Origin: Sistotremastrum niveocremeum HHB9708
Taxonomy: Eukaryota > Basidiomycota > Agaricomycetes > Sistotremastrales > Sistotremastraceae
Assembly: GCA_001630475.1 (NCBI GenBank)
Contig: KV419414.1
Location: 373,664-437,663, forward strand
Reading direction: 5' to 3'
Length of the DNA stretch: 64,000 bases
The notes under the pieces were generated by a model. The model worked only from the letters and a program-made list of their open reading frames with translations. It was not told where the DNA came from and did not search any database. Position numbers and translations under genes: made by a program. This document shows positions 36,303-48,833 of this stretch, piece by piece (position 1 is the first letter of the stretch; every line of letters begins with the position of its first letter).

Positions 36303-37893
36303 TTACCAGAGCTCGCCTCCATCTCTTCTCGTGCCGCGGGTCTGAGGCATCTGTTGTTGTTGAGCCGCAGCGGCCGCGGCAGCAGCTTGTTGCTGACGTG
36401 TCTGGGATCGGAGCCTAAAACAGAAGCAGGTGGTCAGTCTTAGTCGAGAGCATACAGAAGGGGAAGGAAGGAGCACAATCAAAGATTTCGGTGTGCGTTT
36501 GCTGCTATAAAAGGACCAGCCCTTCGACAAGGTGCATAAGGAATGTCACGTTCATACGGCATGCGGTCAAAGCAAAAATGGCGCCCAAAGAAACATGAAA
36601 CAAGAACGCCAAGAGGGATGAGGACTGATGGATAAACTGATACTCACATCCTCTCGCTGGTCTTAGGCTCTTCCTCCTCCTGAACAATCTTACGTCTTCC
36701 AGCGACACCCTTGCCAGCACTTCCACCAGCGCTCTGATCCTCAACAGGACGCTGGACACTCCAATCGAAGACGTAATCGTATTGGTATCCCTCGCGACCG
36801 AACACGTCGCGGAAGAGCTTGCGGAGATACGAATAGTCGGGCTTGTCGTCGAAGCGAAGAGCACGGCAATAATTAAGGAAGATGCCGAATTCATTGGGGA
36901 ATCCGCGGCAGAGGAGGTCGGTAGGAGTCGTCATCTTCTTCTCCATTATCCTGTCGTACTTTTGCTTCTTGGTAGCAGCCTTCAACCCTTGCCAAGGAAG
37001 AGCGCCACGAAGGAAGTACATGAGGACGTATGCGAGAGACTCGAGGTCGTCACGGCGGGCTTGCTCTGATCGGAGGTCAAAAATAGCATATAAACAGGGA
37101 CAAAGGTAGACGTACCGACACCCAAGTGAGTGTTGATGGAAGTATAACGGGCCGTTCCCGTGAGGTTCTTGTTCTCTCTGTAGGGGATATGGAGGTGGGT
37201 CTTGGGGTCACGGAATTTCTTAGCGAGACCGAAATCGATGACATTGACTTGATTTCCACGCTTTCCGATACCCATGAGGAAGTTGTCGGGCTTGATATCA
37301 CTAAAAAGAATTCACGATGAAATGATGTCGTCCTACAAGCACGGCAGGTCTCACCGATGGATGAAATTGCGGGAATGGATGTACTCGACGCGAGAGATCT
37401 AGGACAATGATTAGTCATACGCACGAGGCTGCGGGTACGCAGTATACGGCGGTGTACGCACCAGCTGATCTGCGAGGAGGAGGACGGTCTTGAGGCTGAA
37501 CTTGCGATTGCAGAAGTTGAAAAGATCCTCCAGACTGGGTCCAAGAAGATCGAGAACCATCGCATTGTAATCGCACTCGGTTCCAAACCACCTCACGAAA
37601 GGGACACCAACACCACCGGCGAGAGTCTTGTAAACCTTCGCTTCATACTCGAGTTGAGGGTGCTTGGCCTTTACTGATTCGAGCTTGATAGCGACTTCCT
37701 CGCCAGAGATGATGTTGATTCCAAGGTAGATGTCACCTAGAACGTCATTTAGAGATCATGATACGATATGAGATGATGAGAGCGATTCACCAAAAGATCC
37801 TGAACCGATCTTCTTTCCAAGGCGATATTTTCCACCAACGCGAAGATCCATACGAGAGTTGGCAGCGGGGGGTACGTGCATATGGTCGGCCAT
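36303..37893 (-). CDS. Casein kinase I, Hrr25/CK1-delta type
   Basis: Ser/Thr protein kinase with roles in DNA damage response, endocytosis and vesicle traffic in fungi. Six exons (37893-37791, 37736-37462, 37398-37355, 37300-37116, 37065-36648, 36414-36303) give 378 residues. The glycine loop [15 protein letters not shown] is at residues 27-41, the ATP-binding lysine in VAIKLESV, the catalytic loop [14 protein letters not shown], the DFG motif DFGLAKKF, and the CK1-specific [12 protein letters not shown] and ARRDDLESL signatures follow. The kinase domain ends near DYVFDWS. The tail is basic and low complexity, with KTSERM, an eight-alanine run and QQQQ, ending [10 protein letters not shown]. 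The start [20 protein letters not shown] matches fungal CK1 proteins. All splice phases agree. Confidence 0.97.
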
Positions 37894-40194
37894 TGTGGTT
37901 GATTGGGGTGAGAGTAAGAAAGATGGGGGGAACTAGTAAAGGGCAAAGTCAGGGTTAAGTACTTGAGAAGGTGTGTATTAAAACGTGTAGGGAATAAGAG
38001 CACAAAGGACAGGGGCCTGGAAGCGGGACTTGGTCAGGCTCGAGTGCCGCTCGCACGCTGCCTGCCTTGTGTCTGCGGTGCTGGCACGCAACAAATTGCA
38101 GAATCAAATGAAGCGACGACTTACACTATGAACTGTAGTGTTGAAGTGAAGAGTTGCAACGAGTAAGAAGAGAAATAAAGGCAGCGAACGAGAGCTGGAC
38201 TGCCTGGTCGTGGGTCGAGGGGAAGAGGTTGAGGCTGTCGGGTTCAGACTCCGACTATAAGGACAGCGCCTTGTCCCAAATCTGACTGGTAATCGCTACG
38301 CGTAATAGTCTTCTTGTCGCCTTACTACGAACAATAGTGATCATCATAGGACACGTTTGAATTCGCCAGGAAATAGCCCTTAGGTCTTCCAACTTTTCTG
38401 ATCGAATATTTCTTTTATGCTCTTGTCGCTGTTGGCAAACACAAGTTCTAACTTCGGATGGCCCAGCGCCCCAACCGCATCGGGATATCCTGATTTTGTT
38501 CTAGTGCCGCTTTACTATCTTCTGGCGTCCCATCAAACACCTTTGCATCGCCGAACCCATCCCAGTCTCCCACCTCAGACACGCGGATCCCACATGACGG
38601 CATATCATCGCTTTATTCGCTCGAACGGTCGGACCACACTCCAAGCACGAGCACAAACTCTATACTGTCCCTTTCACATTAAAAGCCAAGTCTACACGAC
38701 TAAACCTACACTCTACCCATATATGTTATCGTAACAGGTACCGGATCCGGAGGCGCAACCTCCACTGTGTCCACACCGGCCGAATTGATCCTTGCTATTG
38801 ACAGAGAAGTCAGGGTATCTCAGGCCCTCGCCCGCCGTTCGGCCAAGCTCGCCTGCTCGCTTGTCTTTGTGCTGCTTCTTAACAAACGCCCGAAGTTCTA
38901 GGAGCGCCCAAATCCGGACGAATCGCGATACCGACCTGGAAGAGCATGCACTGATACGCTCAATAGGCTCGAGTCCGTCGCGTATCCTTATCGCTGCACG
39001 TTTTCTTGACGATCATGCCCTGAATGCCCTGGTCTCCCTGCATTATGATGCTACTTGGTCTCCTTGTCAAAAATATCTCCGAGGATCAGTCCACCTCTCG
39101 ACATCGCCGAAGCTATCCGAAGATATCAAGGCTTCCAGCCGTCTTCGAACAATTCTCAACTTCTGACCTTTCAGCTGTCCCAGCGCAGCCGCAGCCCACG
39201 AAATCGTTCTCATGCATCTGGTCCCAGACTGACGTATCTATCGTCCTTACGACCCCTTTTCGTAATCAACACCGTTAATCGTCATACCTAACGTACCTCG
39301 CTCACTCCACCACTCTGGAACCTTCGACCACCCCCATCATCATCATCACCCATTACAGCAGCCGATCATCTTTAATCGATCCACGCCATCCCTTTAGCAA
39401 GCCAATCACATTTCTAAGCCATTTCCGCGCATTTAATGGATCGATCTAAATTCGGAATGGATGATCCGGACACTGCCGATAACATGATCTTACGTGTTTG
39501 ATTCGTCCGCTGTTTGCCGAGCGGACCAATGGATGATCTCCGCATGATCTTGGCCGCAGTTCCACAACGGATGGCGCCACAACGGTCCCTGCATAGCCTA
39601 ACGGGGGTTACTCGAAGATAGAGAGAAGCCGCATTGTGCTGCTTCTGGGTCCAGCCTGATACCTTAGGCACGTAGGCACAGAGAAATCATTTGCCATCGG
39701 CTTGGGGCATCGAAGTTTCATGATCCGCACAACTCTTTACGAATGAGAGCAGGGGTACGATCGCAACTGCCGATTGAGAGCTGAGAGCTATTTCGAGGTA
39801 CGACATTCCCATCTGTACCATTTCAAAGATACTAGATACTGAAAATCAAAATGGAACATCGACAAGCCGAATCAGTGCTATTGCGTTAGGATCTTTCCGC
39901 AAGTCCTGTGCCTGTCTTTGTCGTTCGAGTCATTTCGAGATTCTCCGCTACGCAAGATTCCGTCTGCGGTTCCTGGGACGAGGTCTTGGTCAACTGTGCA
40001 TCAAGCCTTGGGAGATATTCTGTCAATTCGTCGGCTCGGCTTACATTTGAATATAGAAGAAATATTCTGTTTTGATATAATATCAATATTTCTTTTCTAC
40101 TCTGGTTGCGTTCGGCGGCTCTGGTATACTAAAACTTCCATCGAAAGAGTGTTTGCAGACCATTGTACCTCTCCTCGAGCCAAACCCATGACGA
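37894..40194. other. Intergenic region with a possible coding relic
   Basis: Upstream of casein kinase I (its CT/GA-rich leader to ~38300), then gene-poor. A stop-to-stop frame at 38704-38901 reads VSTPAELILAIDREVRVSQA and looks coding, with a possible splice acceptor (GTAACAG) in front; the frame at 38792-39166 overlaps its end. I could not build a full gene. Confidence 0.35.
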
Positions 40195-41036
40195 AGAATC
40201 ATGAGCGATTCACTTGGGGGTCTGAGGACACACTGTTGTCGTAGAACAGGACAGCGAAATGTCTTCCGACCTCGACCCGTCGAATTACTCCAACAGCTCT
40301 CGGGACTTAGCTGGTGTATCGGGAGGGTGTTTCCTGAAGGAGTCCTCTCCCGAATCCACCTCACCAACCTCGTCCGTCTCTTTATCGATCCCCACCTACC
40401 CCGTCTCGGCCTCTGCCTCTGCTCATGCCCTGACACTCGTCACGTCACCACCTCCACCTCCATCGACACTTCATCATCTCCTTCGTCAATCTCCTACATT
40501 CCATCCAAGGCTAAGAACGCCTCCTTCACGGAAAATGTTCTCAAGCCCATATGGAATGCCGCCCAGCTCGAGAGGCTCTCGAACTTAAGCAACCCCTGGT
40601 CGCCCATCTTCCTGTGAGGTGCCGTCACTCTCGTATGAGGCGGATCAAGGAGGACGCTGTCCGCAAGGGCTTGGTAGTATCGGCAACCAAGGCCTTTGTC
40701 AAGGCCAGCGCTGATGCGCTGGTCAAGGTTATGCAGGGTCTCACTATTGCGAACGTCGATGAGATCGACGCATTGACAGAAGGCTTCAACGCCCTTGACC
40801 TGTCTATCCGCCGAGCATATGTTCAAGTCCAGGACATCGCGGACGCGATGCAGCGCCTCTGCATCGATGCAGACATCGGCAGTCCCGTCGTAGACACTGA
40901 CGATAGCGGCCGCGAAGGAGATAGCGAATGCTTCCGCGGAAGCAGAAAGCGATACGCTGCTGCGACGACGAGAACGAGGACGAAGGTCGCCGTTCTTCCA
41001 AAAAGGCCAAGGCCCCAGCTACTCGTCGCAGCTAGC
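40195..41036 (+). pseudogene. Decayed member of the serine-rich family
   Basis: Aligns along nearly its whole length with exon 2 of the intact paralogue at 42972-43786: GACAGCGAAATGTCTTCCGA against GACAGCGATATGTCTTCCGA, then the segment for KNASFTENVLKPIWNAAQLE, then FVKASADALVKVMQGLTI and ALTEGFNALDLSIRRAYV. The frame is broken at least three times: after the Ser/Pro block around 40460-40490, by loss of one base near 40592 (AACCCCTGG where the paralogue has AACCCGCTCG), and in the basic tail after 40925. There is also a ~33-bp insertion just before the SPES motif, and no recognisable exon 1 or TATATAA box. A tail matching KKAKPPATRR is present but out of frame. It lies 1.8 kb before its intact paralogue, so a tandem duplication is likely. 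Confidence 0.8.
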
Positions 41037-42803
41037 TTCGCACTCTCCATCATCGTCCCAGCCATCGCTTCATCATTTCTTCCTCTTAGTCTCATACCCT
41101 TCAAGTCGTCCAAGCCAACTATCAGACAAGCGAATACACCGTTGAGAGTGCGCATCGTTCGCTAGAGCTGGTTAGAAAATCGAGCGATGAGGATATGCTT
41201 TAATGCCTCAGCCCCCCGAATCGGATGACATCCTGATGTGGATATTCAGCCTGACCTCTTCGAAGACAAGCAAGCGAATTGGAATGCAATTGGAACAATA
41301 CAACGCAACGAATTCAATCGATCAAAGATCGGGCGGCCGGTCTTGCACCAAAGTCTTCGAAAGGCGTCACGATATCGTCCTAGCGCATTATAAAGTACCA
41401 AATCAGCTTGCTATATTGTTCTATGGAGCCAAAAATACCATGAATCATCCTTCACCAGCGGTAGAGTGGTGACAACACGGAACCCACAGCGTCGAACAAG
41501 TAGAAGACTTGTTACTCACAAAAGAGATCAGGCGAGGTAGATCTCGAATACCACTCGGAATCAAATGAAGCGTTTTCGAAAGGCATCAAGTGTTCTAAAC
41601 GTCGATGGTGTAATCGACTGTTCATCTACCGATCTACGAAGCCGATCTCGATACATACTCACTTTCTCAGTAGCTTTCTATGTATAAAGATGATCTACTC
41701 AGCTGATAAGTCATAATAGACCGGGATGTTGAGGTGCACCAGTTTATGGTGATGATGGCGTGAAGTTGGTTGGACAAAGCAACCGATGTGTTTGTGTTTG
41801 TCCGATTTTATCATTCGGGGATGCCATTTCAAAGTCCGCTAGTTCCACCTGGCAGTCGTTACTTGGGGGCAGACTATACTTGACTGCTTAACGCTTCGAA
41901 AAATCGTGTGGTATGAACTTGTGCTGTATTTGAAGCTAAATTCATTTTATATGGAGTTTCCGGGCTGATTAGACTTTCATTTTGCTCGTTCAGACACCTT
42001 TATCACGCGCAAGAACTCATAATGTTTGCGTAGTCACAAAGAAGAAAGGATATGTTTATTGGAGTCTTTCGCGTCGTTTGGAGTAAACGAGCCATTTCTC
42101 GCGCTCTTGGGAAGGCAAATCGCCTCGTAATGTCTCTATGAGAAACTGATAGCCCCGCGGTACCGCCGTCGGCTATCAATGTGACTGTCACTGACACGAG
42201 GCGTATTACCAAAAACCACTCATCAAATGTCCCCGACGTGAAGGCGTCCACTGGACTACCTATCCTCCTCTGCCAGTACGCTCCAGGACAAGATTAGAAT
42301 ACAAGCGACCAAGTCACATGACGTCGTAGACTGGGCGAGCAGGTTGTCAGATCTAGCGGTTGATGCAAGGATCAATTGAGACAAAGCAGAGCGGAGGGAG
42401 AAGAGTCCCGAGGCGTAAGAATGGGCGATAGCATCTTGTGATGGATGTCTTGGAAGAGAGGGAAAGGAGGAATGCGTGAGAGGTGGACGTGGAGCGTGGA
42501 TTTAAGATCGATAAGCATCGCCCACAGAGAAAACCGGAGAACGAGTGCATCAAGACCTCCACAGACCCAAAGAACGCGATTCTAAGATAAAAACCCATCG
42601 TCAGAAAGCTCTAGACTGTCAAAAGAGAGCCTACAGCCTTGAAAACTAGGCATGAGCGTCGCTCGGCCGTTTTTTGGGGCTTTGTCCATGTTTGTGCTTT
42701 GATACGCCTATATAAGAGCGGACGTGGCGACGCCCCTCCTTCTTCCGTACCACCATCAGCTTTCTGCTCTGAACGCATCCAAACCCATCTACTCACCTTG
42801 ATA
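41037..42803. other. Intergenic; contains a segment also found near 46.5 kb
   Basis: No gene. The part 41310-41390 resembles 46545-46625 (shared GTGCACCA/TTGCACCA..CTTCGAAAG..GATA.CGTC..AGCGCAT), roughly two-thirds identical by eye. The right end is the promoter of the next gene. Confidence 0.4.
42709..42715 (+). promoter_or_regulatory. TATA box of serine-rich family gene B
   Basis: TATATAA, 95 bp before the ATG at 42804, matching the placement in the other intact family members. Confidence 0.6.
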
Positions 42804-43786
42804 ATGTCCCACGTCACCTCGCTTGGACTCTCGACTTGGATGCCCAAGTCCATCAAAATCGGCAACATCTCTAAGGCGATGTCGGCCCTCCCTACCGAGT
42901 ACCGGCCAATAGGTAAGGCAGATTCGTCCACGACATATGACCGTAAGCTGACGAGCGTGTCTGGTCTCCAGCCGAAATCAAGAAGAGAAACAATGAGCGG
43001 CCCACTAGGAGCCACGCCATTCTCGTGGAGGAAGACAGCGATATGTCTTCCGACATCGAGTCGTACGACTCGTCATCTAGCTCGCGGGAGTCCACTCCCG
43101 AGCCCTCTTCGCCTCTTTCCATCTCCTGTTCGGCCCCCACCTCTCACGTCTCGGCCCCCACTCCCACTCCCGCCCCCATCGCCACCTCCATTGTCACTCC
43201 CATCGCCACCGTCACCTCGTCATCCCCTTCGTCAACCTCCTACCTCCCCTGCAAAGCAAAGAGCGCCTCATTCGCGGAGAACGTCCTTAAGCCGATCTGG
43301 AATGCCGCCCAACAGGAGTGGTTGGATAACATGAGCAACCCGCTCGTCGCCCATCTGCCGGTGAAGTTCCGTCACTCGCGCATGAAGCGTATCAAGGAGG
43401 AGGCTGCGCTGAAAGCTCCGGGGGTAGCGGCGAGCAAGGCCTTTGTGAAGGCTAGCGCCGATGCTTTAGTGAGGGTTATGGCAGGATTGACTATCGATAA
43501 CGTCGATGAAGTCGAGGCGTTGACTGAGGGCTTCAACTCTCTCGATCTCTCAATCCGACGAGCTTACGTTCGCGACCAAGACATCGCCGATGCGATGGGA
43601 CGCCTCTGTATCCGCGTCGAGATCGGCAGTCCCGTCGTCAGCACTGACGATGACAGCGGATGTGAGGGCGACACGGAGTCTTCCCCGCGAAAGCGGAAAG
43701 CGAGCCACGGCAGAGACAACGACAACGACGACGAAGGCCGTCGCTCTTCCAAAAAGGCCAAGCCCCCTGCTACTCGTCGTCACTAG
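42804..43786 (+). CDS. Serine-rich family protein B (SRESTPEP motif), unknown function
   Basis: Two exons (42804-42912, 42972-43786; GTAAGG..TCCAG, phase 1) give 307 residues, the longest member. Exon 1 encodes a 36-residue head (MSHVTSLGLSTWMPKSIKIG). Exon 2 starts AEIKKRNNERPTR, then VEEDSDMSSDIESYDSSSSS, SRESTPEPSSP, a Ser/Thr/Pro-rich stretch to residue ~120, and a helical region: SFAENVLKPIWNAAQQEWLD, FRHSRMKRIKEEAALKAPGV, FVKASADALVRVMAGLTI and ALTEGFNSLDLSIRRAYVRD followed by IADAMGRL. The last stretch aligns with the C-terminal module of genes A and C. It ends in an acidic then strongly basic tail (KRKASHGRDNDND...RRSSKKAKPPATRRH) that looks like a nuclear localisation signal. No known domain. 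Function not assignable. Confidence 0.8.
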
Positions 43787-44983
43787 CTCCTCCCTTTCCA
43801 TCATCATTGTTGTCCTCATCGTCTCCTCTTCCTCATCTCATACCCATCTGTTCTCTCTTCTTTGTTTTGTTTTCTCTCATCTCTCATCTCTCATCTCTCC
43901 TGTACTTTTAGTGCCCCTGATCGTAGGATTGTGGCTAGTTTTGAGTTTCCTTTTCTCTGCTTTCCTGTCTCGTGCGTTTGTCGTCTGCTTCTCGTGTATT
44001 TTCCTTGCTCTGCGTTTGTCGTCTGCTTCTCTTGTACAATGCATTAATTTGCGCGGGCTACTTCTCGAGTGAACGTGAATACGTGTGATTGTGATAATTA
44101 GCATCGTCAAGCTCAAGGCCATGGAACGCCATGGAAGGTCGTCGACGACGGTGTCGGCGTCGGAGTTGGTTTCGTCGTTGTCGATGTCCGCCGCATTCGT
44201 CTTCTTCACGACCACGACCACTACCACGGACCTGCGTTGCATTGTTCTTCTCGGTTTACGATTTCCAGTACACTGCAGAGTATCAGCTCATCAGCGCACG
44301 CATCTTCATCGATGGAATGATCGCTTACAGATATTATGCTCGCCGTCCAATGCGTATCGTGCCACATCGACGACGAATCAACCTTCGATTCAGATCAAGA
44401 TAATGTGGCCTGGTGAAGGGCACGAAGGCTGGACACTACTGAATGAAAGATACGGATTATTTCGGGCGTACATCGCACACTGACATCGCCAAGGTGAGTA
44501 CCTTCGTCGATGATTCGCTCGCGTCTTGCGTGGCTTACCTGTCATTCAAGAGCTTCTGTGACGCCATATATCGGTAGCAGATAAGTCTGTGCATCGGTGC
44601 CACGCATCGGAAGCATCGCGATGATCCTTGATCTCGACCAAGCCTCCGCCAACGACCAGGCCACTGTCGACGAACGTGCCCAATTAGGTCCATTACTCTC
44701 GCCTTGCTCGACTATCCGGCGTCGAACACGAAAATGACGATCCTCCTCTTCGTCATGTTCGCCTTTGTCGCCTCCCGTATATACTAGCGACGCACGAAGG
44801 TCGAGACGAGAGAATGGGCCTCAGAGCGAGTCGGGGTGATTATGAGGAGAGCGCTGGGGCTCCGTCGTTCTGAAGACCACGACGATGATCTGCGCCCTCC
44901 GTTTAGATGATCTGCGCCCAAAAATCCGTGGTGAGCAAGCTCGTTACACGTCTCGAGACAATAACCGACACAACGTCTTCCAG
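43787..44983. other. 3' flank and intergenic region
   Basis: Pyrimidine-rich 3' flank with a TGTACAATG motif shared with the 3' flanks of the other family members, then a duplicated 13-mer ATGATCTGCGCCC at about 44885-44920. No gene supported. Confidence 0.4.
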
Positions 44984-45666
44984 GATCGAAGTCGACCACA
45001 GCAGGGGCTATAAGATCCAAGGGAAATATGCCCAGGTATCAGATGAGTGTTCTAACGCCGCTCGCCATCACCACCTATCAATAAATATCGACGGGTCGTT
45101 GTATGGTTCGCAGGCGCCTAAGTCGATGAGCCAGCGATCTGAAAGAAATCCGGTATATCCAGAGACTTTGTGGGTCCCAGAGCATGAAGCTCAGAGCTCA
45201 GATGAGTGTCTTAATGCTTCAGAACTGCCGCCTCCTGACAATAAATATCGGACAGGCCGTCGAACTCCGTCGATGGGCACTTAAGTCGAGGTGCGAGCGA
45301 ACTGGCAGCAAGCTGGTATATCCACAGGCTCGATGAATCCAAGGGAAAGAAGCTCAGACATCAGATGAGCGTCCCATTTCCTTCTACAGTCACCTCCTGT
45401 CAATAAATGTCGGAGAGACCTGTCTAGATTCGTTCAGGGCGCTTATGCCGATGTGCGGAATCTGTCATATCCGAAGGCTCGGCGGACTATCCAAGAGCGA
45501 GACGCTCAGACATACGATGAGTGTTTCAACGTCTCATACCATCGCCAGTTCTTCATCAACATCAGGCGAGCCGCAGAGATTCGTTGATGGGCGCTTAATA
45601 TGTGAGCGAAACGACAAGATACTTGAACATGAAAAGCCATTGAAAGGCTCGGTGGACGTTCTATAA
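44984..45666. repeat. Degenerate tandem array, unit ~152-163 bp
   Basis: Four units begin with TCAGATGAGTGT or close variants at 45039, 45198, 45361 and 45513, preceded by part of another unit from about 44984. Shared landmarks inside each unit are CAATAAATATCG (degenerate in the fourth), CGATGGGC.CTTAA, TATATCC and GGAA.G.AAGCTCAGA. Units differ by many substitutions and small indels, so the array is old. Open frames inside do not run through all units, so it does not look coding. Confidence 0.75.
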
Positions 45667-47992
45667 CCCCTAGTCGTGGGCTTTAATGATCTTCCTGCGC
45701 CACGAGCTGGAGTAACAATGTTCCTTTGAACTCGGGGGATATTTAGGCACCATCTCATTGATCAGGTGATCAGCCGTTTGTTAGGCATGATCTTTGCAGC
45801 TCAAGTCGACCACCGCATGAGGCTTTCAGGTATGTCAGACCTCTTCAAGAGACGCGATGCTATTATTGAGTGTGTTAGTTGGCAGGTTACTTTCCTTCAA
45901 AACAGCGAGCGCCCACGCTTACCTAATCACACCACGCAAGCCGACACTCCAAGCTGCGAACGTCGAACGACGAGAAGGGCCATGAAGCCGTCGAAAGCCG
46001 TAAGTCGTCTTAGATTTCAAGCATACAGTCATGATACTGATTCATGCATCCTTTTCGATCTGCATCACGCATCTCGGACTCTGAAGCCCAGAGAGCAAAT
46101 AGGCGCTTGACGAGTGCTGATGGATGGAATAAATGGATGCGTCGCTTTTGGTAGGTCGATGAAGTCTTCTAGAGAGCTTGCATGTTCCCTTGGATCATCC
46201 CGACTGTGCCTCCTCCGAACGAGATGTTCTCGTCTAACGATTGACGTGATAAATCCTGAGGCCTGTCGTGGCGCGCCGCAATCCGGGTCTGTGCATTGAC
46301 CGCAGGAAAGACTTCATATTCGGCTTATAGTATCTTGTATCTCTCTTTGAGGAAGATGCTTGAAAATCTGACTAAGACTGGTGAGTTTTCTATGAATTAA
46401 CGCCCCAAGTGAAATGACTTACTGATGAGGATTTTCGACTTCTGTCCACGATTAAGGTCGCCGGATAATTTTCAAATGCAGTTGAGGCATCTCTAAGACA
46501 TTCTGTCTAATTTCGTCTCAATCGAACGGTAAGGAGAGTCGATATAACAATTTGAATGGGTCGAAGGTCAAATCGCAGTTCGTGCACCAGATCCTTCGAA
46601 AGACGTTATGATAGCGTCGGAGCGCATGCATAGAGACTACATCGTCACAGAACGATGTCCTTTAGATCTAGAATCGCGAGCGGTGGTGAGTAGGAGGTCT
46701 GTGGCGATGCCGAAATTCAGAGTGTCGAAGCGTCCGTCCATGAATGCCCGATAGCACAAGATATCGCCCGCGGTAAATTTCAGGAATCGTCTAAAGTCAA
46801 ACCAAGCAACTTTGAGCATTCAATCAGCTCTCTGAAGTTCGTTGGCATAGGCCACGTTTCATCCACGAATTCGCAATCGTCATAATACTCACAATTCTCA
46901 GCGGCACTCTCCCTCTGTCCGCCAAGGTCGTTGGATTAGCTGGTGAATTATAATATACCGGATTGTCAGGATGCCACTCGGTTCTAGAGTTGAATAGTGT
47001 GAATCTGTTCTTGATCAAAGCAGCGGAAGTGAGGCGAGCGGCGTGCCAGATTTTGGGGGTCGCTTTTCGTAGTCCGCTAGGAGCACCATCACTCGTTCCA
47101 CTCAGGGTCATACGACCGTACACTACACTGCGCTTCAGATACTTGTGCGCTACGACCTTCTACTGCATACGAAATTATGGTCTCGCTTCAGACATCAATT
47201 TCCGAGCTGACTGGCTTTTTATCGTGCTCGAAACTCCCCTGAAAGTAATTTGCTGAGCTGGAAATCGATAAGCGAGAGTGAAGCGAGATAGGGGGTGGTG
47301 TAGCGGTGGTGGTGGTTGCGCTATGACCTCCAGCAAGTTGAGTACGCTGATCCAATTTTTGCCTAGTCGAATGCTTTACAAGGCTCATAAAACCACTATT
47401 CGACGGAATGAAGCACAAATGAACCGCCGGGCAATTTTCCAGGACATTTGTCGCTTGGACACTCGATTAAGCACTCTCAGGCCTGCTACTAGTGTGGCCT
47501 CCAAGACGTTTGTTACATGGCCGAAGCTATTTCAAAGGCGCAGGTGCGTCATTCCTTGATAAGAGCTGCAAATTTTGTGCTATGTGACCGTCTACTTCAG
47601 CTGTACCGCCCAATGCCACACTCACAAGCCGAAGTGCTGCCGAGCCCTCAAAGCGTCGCCTCCTCTGCACTTGACTGTGCACACTCTCAAAGCGCATTTG
47701 AAAGTTGCCGTGCCGTGATCCTGCACATCACTGCGAGCGTCGATGGACTCACCATTGGTCGACACTGTCGATTCCAGTCCCACAACACCTATCTCCTTGA
47801 GACAACCGGAATATCAGTATCCAACCAACATACAGGCAATGCCCACCCTCTTTCTTGTCCAACAACCCCATCCGCCTCGGTTACCAGCATTCCTGTTGCT
47901 TGGCAAAGAAATTCGTCTTTAGCCTGCTAGAACTCAAGATAGATCACCGCTGGCCTATTCTCGCTGCAAGTTCTATAGTGCGAGACTAGCCT
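45667..47992. other. Gene-poor region
   Basis: Several short frames without recognisable content. 46545-46625 resembles 41310-41390. No gene supported. Confidence 0.4.
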
Positions 47993-48269
47993 TGTGTATT
48001 CAATGATGCCATCTCCTACCATCCTTGCCCTAAGAAGACTCTCAACCGGGAACCTCCCGATACTGTCAATGCTATATTCCGTTACACCGCTCGTCCCCTT
48101 GCGAAGAACCGGAACATCGTCCTCACACCGTATTACAGTTCTGATCTCGACCTTCCCCTGCTATACGGTCCTGGTACTTATGCTGCCTTCGTGTCTTTCT
48201 TCCCCGCTCGTGAAGGAATTTATTTATGCATGGGATTCGTTCATGCAGGAATACAATTTAATGCTTGAC
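47993..48269 (+). pseudogene. Coding relic or unrecognised exon
   Basis: A stop-free frame of about 92 codons with strongly protein-like content: SYHPCPKKTLNREPPDTVNA, then IFRYTARPLAKNRNIVLTPY, LLYGPGTYAAFVSFFPAREG and YLCMGFVHAGIQF. It has no start codon near its left end; a CTAG splice-acceptor-like site lies just before it. I cannot name the family. It may be the last exon of a gene whose first part is lost, or a piece of a decayed gene. The frame that follows (48401-48664) could be unrelated. Confidence 0.35.
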
Positions 48270-48833
48270 GGCGTCGGACACGTATCACAATTTGAACCGA
48301 TGGACGACGCAGCGATACAGACTTAATGTCATATTGAGGATCGAAAGTTCTATGCCGACTCTGGACTACTCGGCTGCAAATCAACAAATGCTTCATCCGG
48401 ATGTCTCACTCATGGCTCTCATTTCGCTCACTCTTTCACGTCGGATATCTACCTTCACCTCCTGCTGCGTCTTTTGGTCCAAACCCTTCTGCGAAGATAA
48501 AAAACCAATCAACGACCCTGTGGCCTGTTTTCGACTATCTTCCAGCATGTTCTCCCTCATGTATGTGCTCCGAAGCTGAGAAGGGCCGAGTAAACGACCT
48601 CAATCTCATCTCCTTTGGCTATATCGACGTACCTCATGCTCACCTCCCTTCCGTCTCCGTTTAAATCGTACTACTCGAACATGCGCGCTCAAATATAGAT
48701 ACAATTTGCGTTCACAATTTGAGAACGGCGATCCGAAGAGAATTCAGACCAGAACGATAGTCTATGAGTCGTACAAGCGTGAAAGATCTCGAGAAGGCAC
48801 GGACTTGCCGAAAGCTTCGCCAATTTCGCGACT

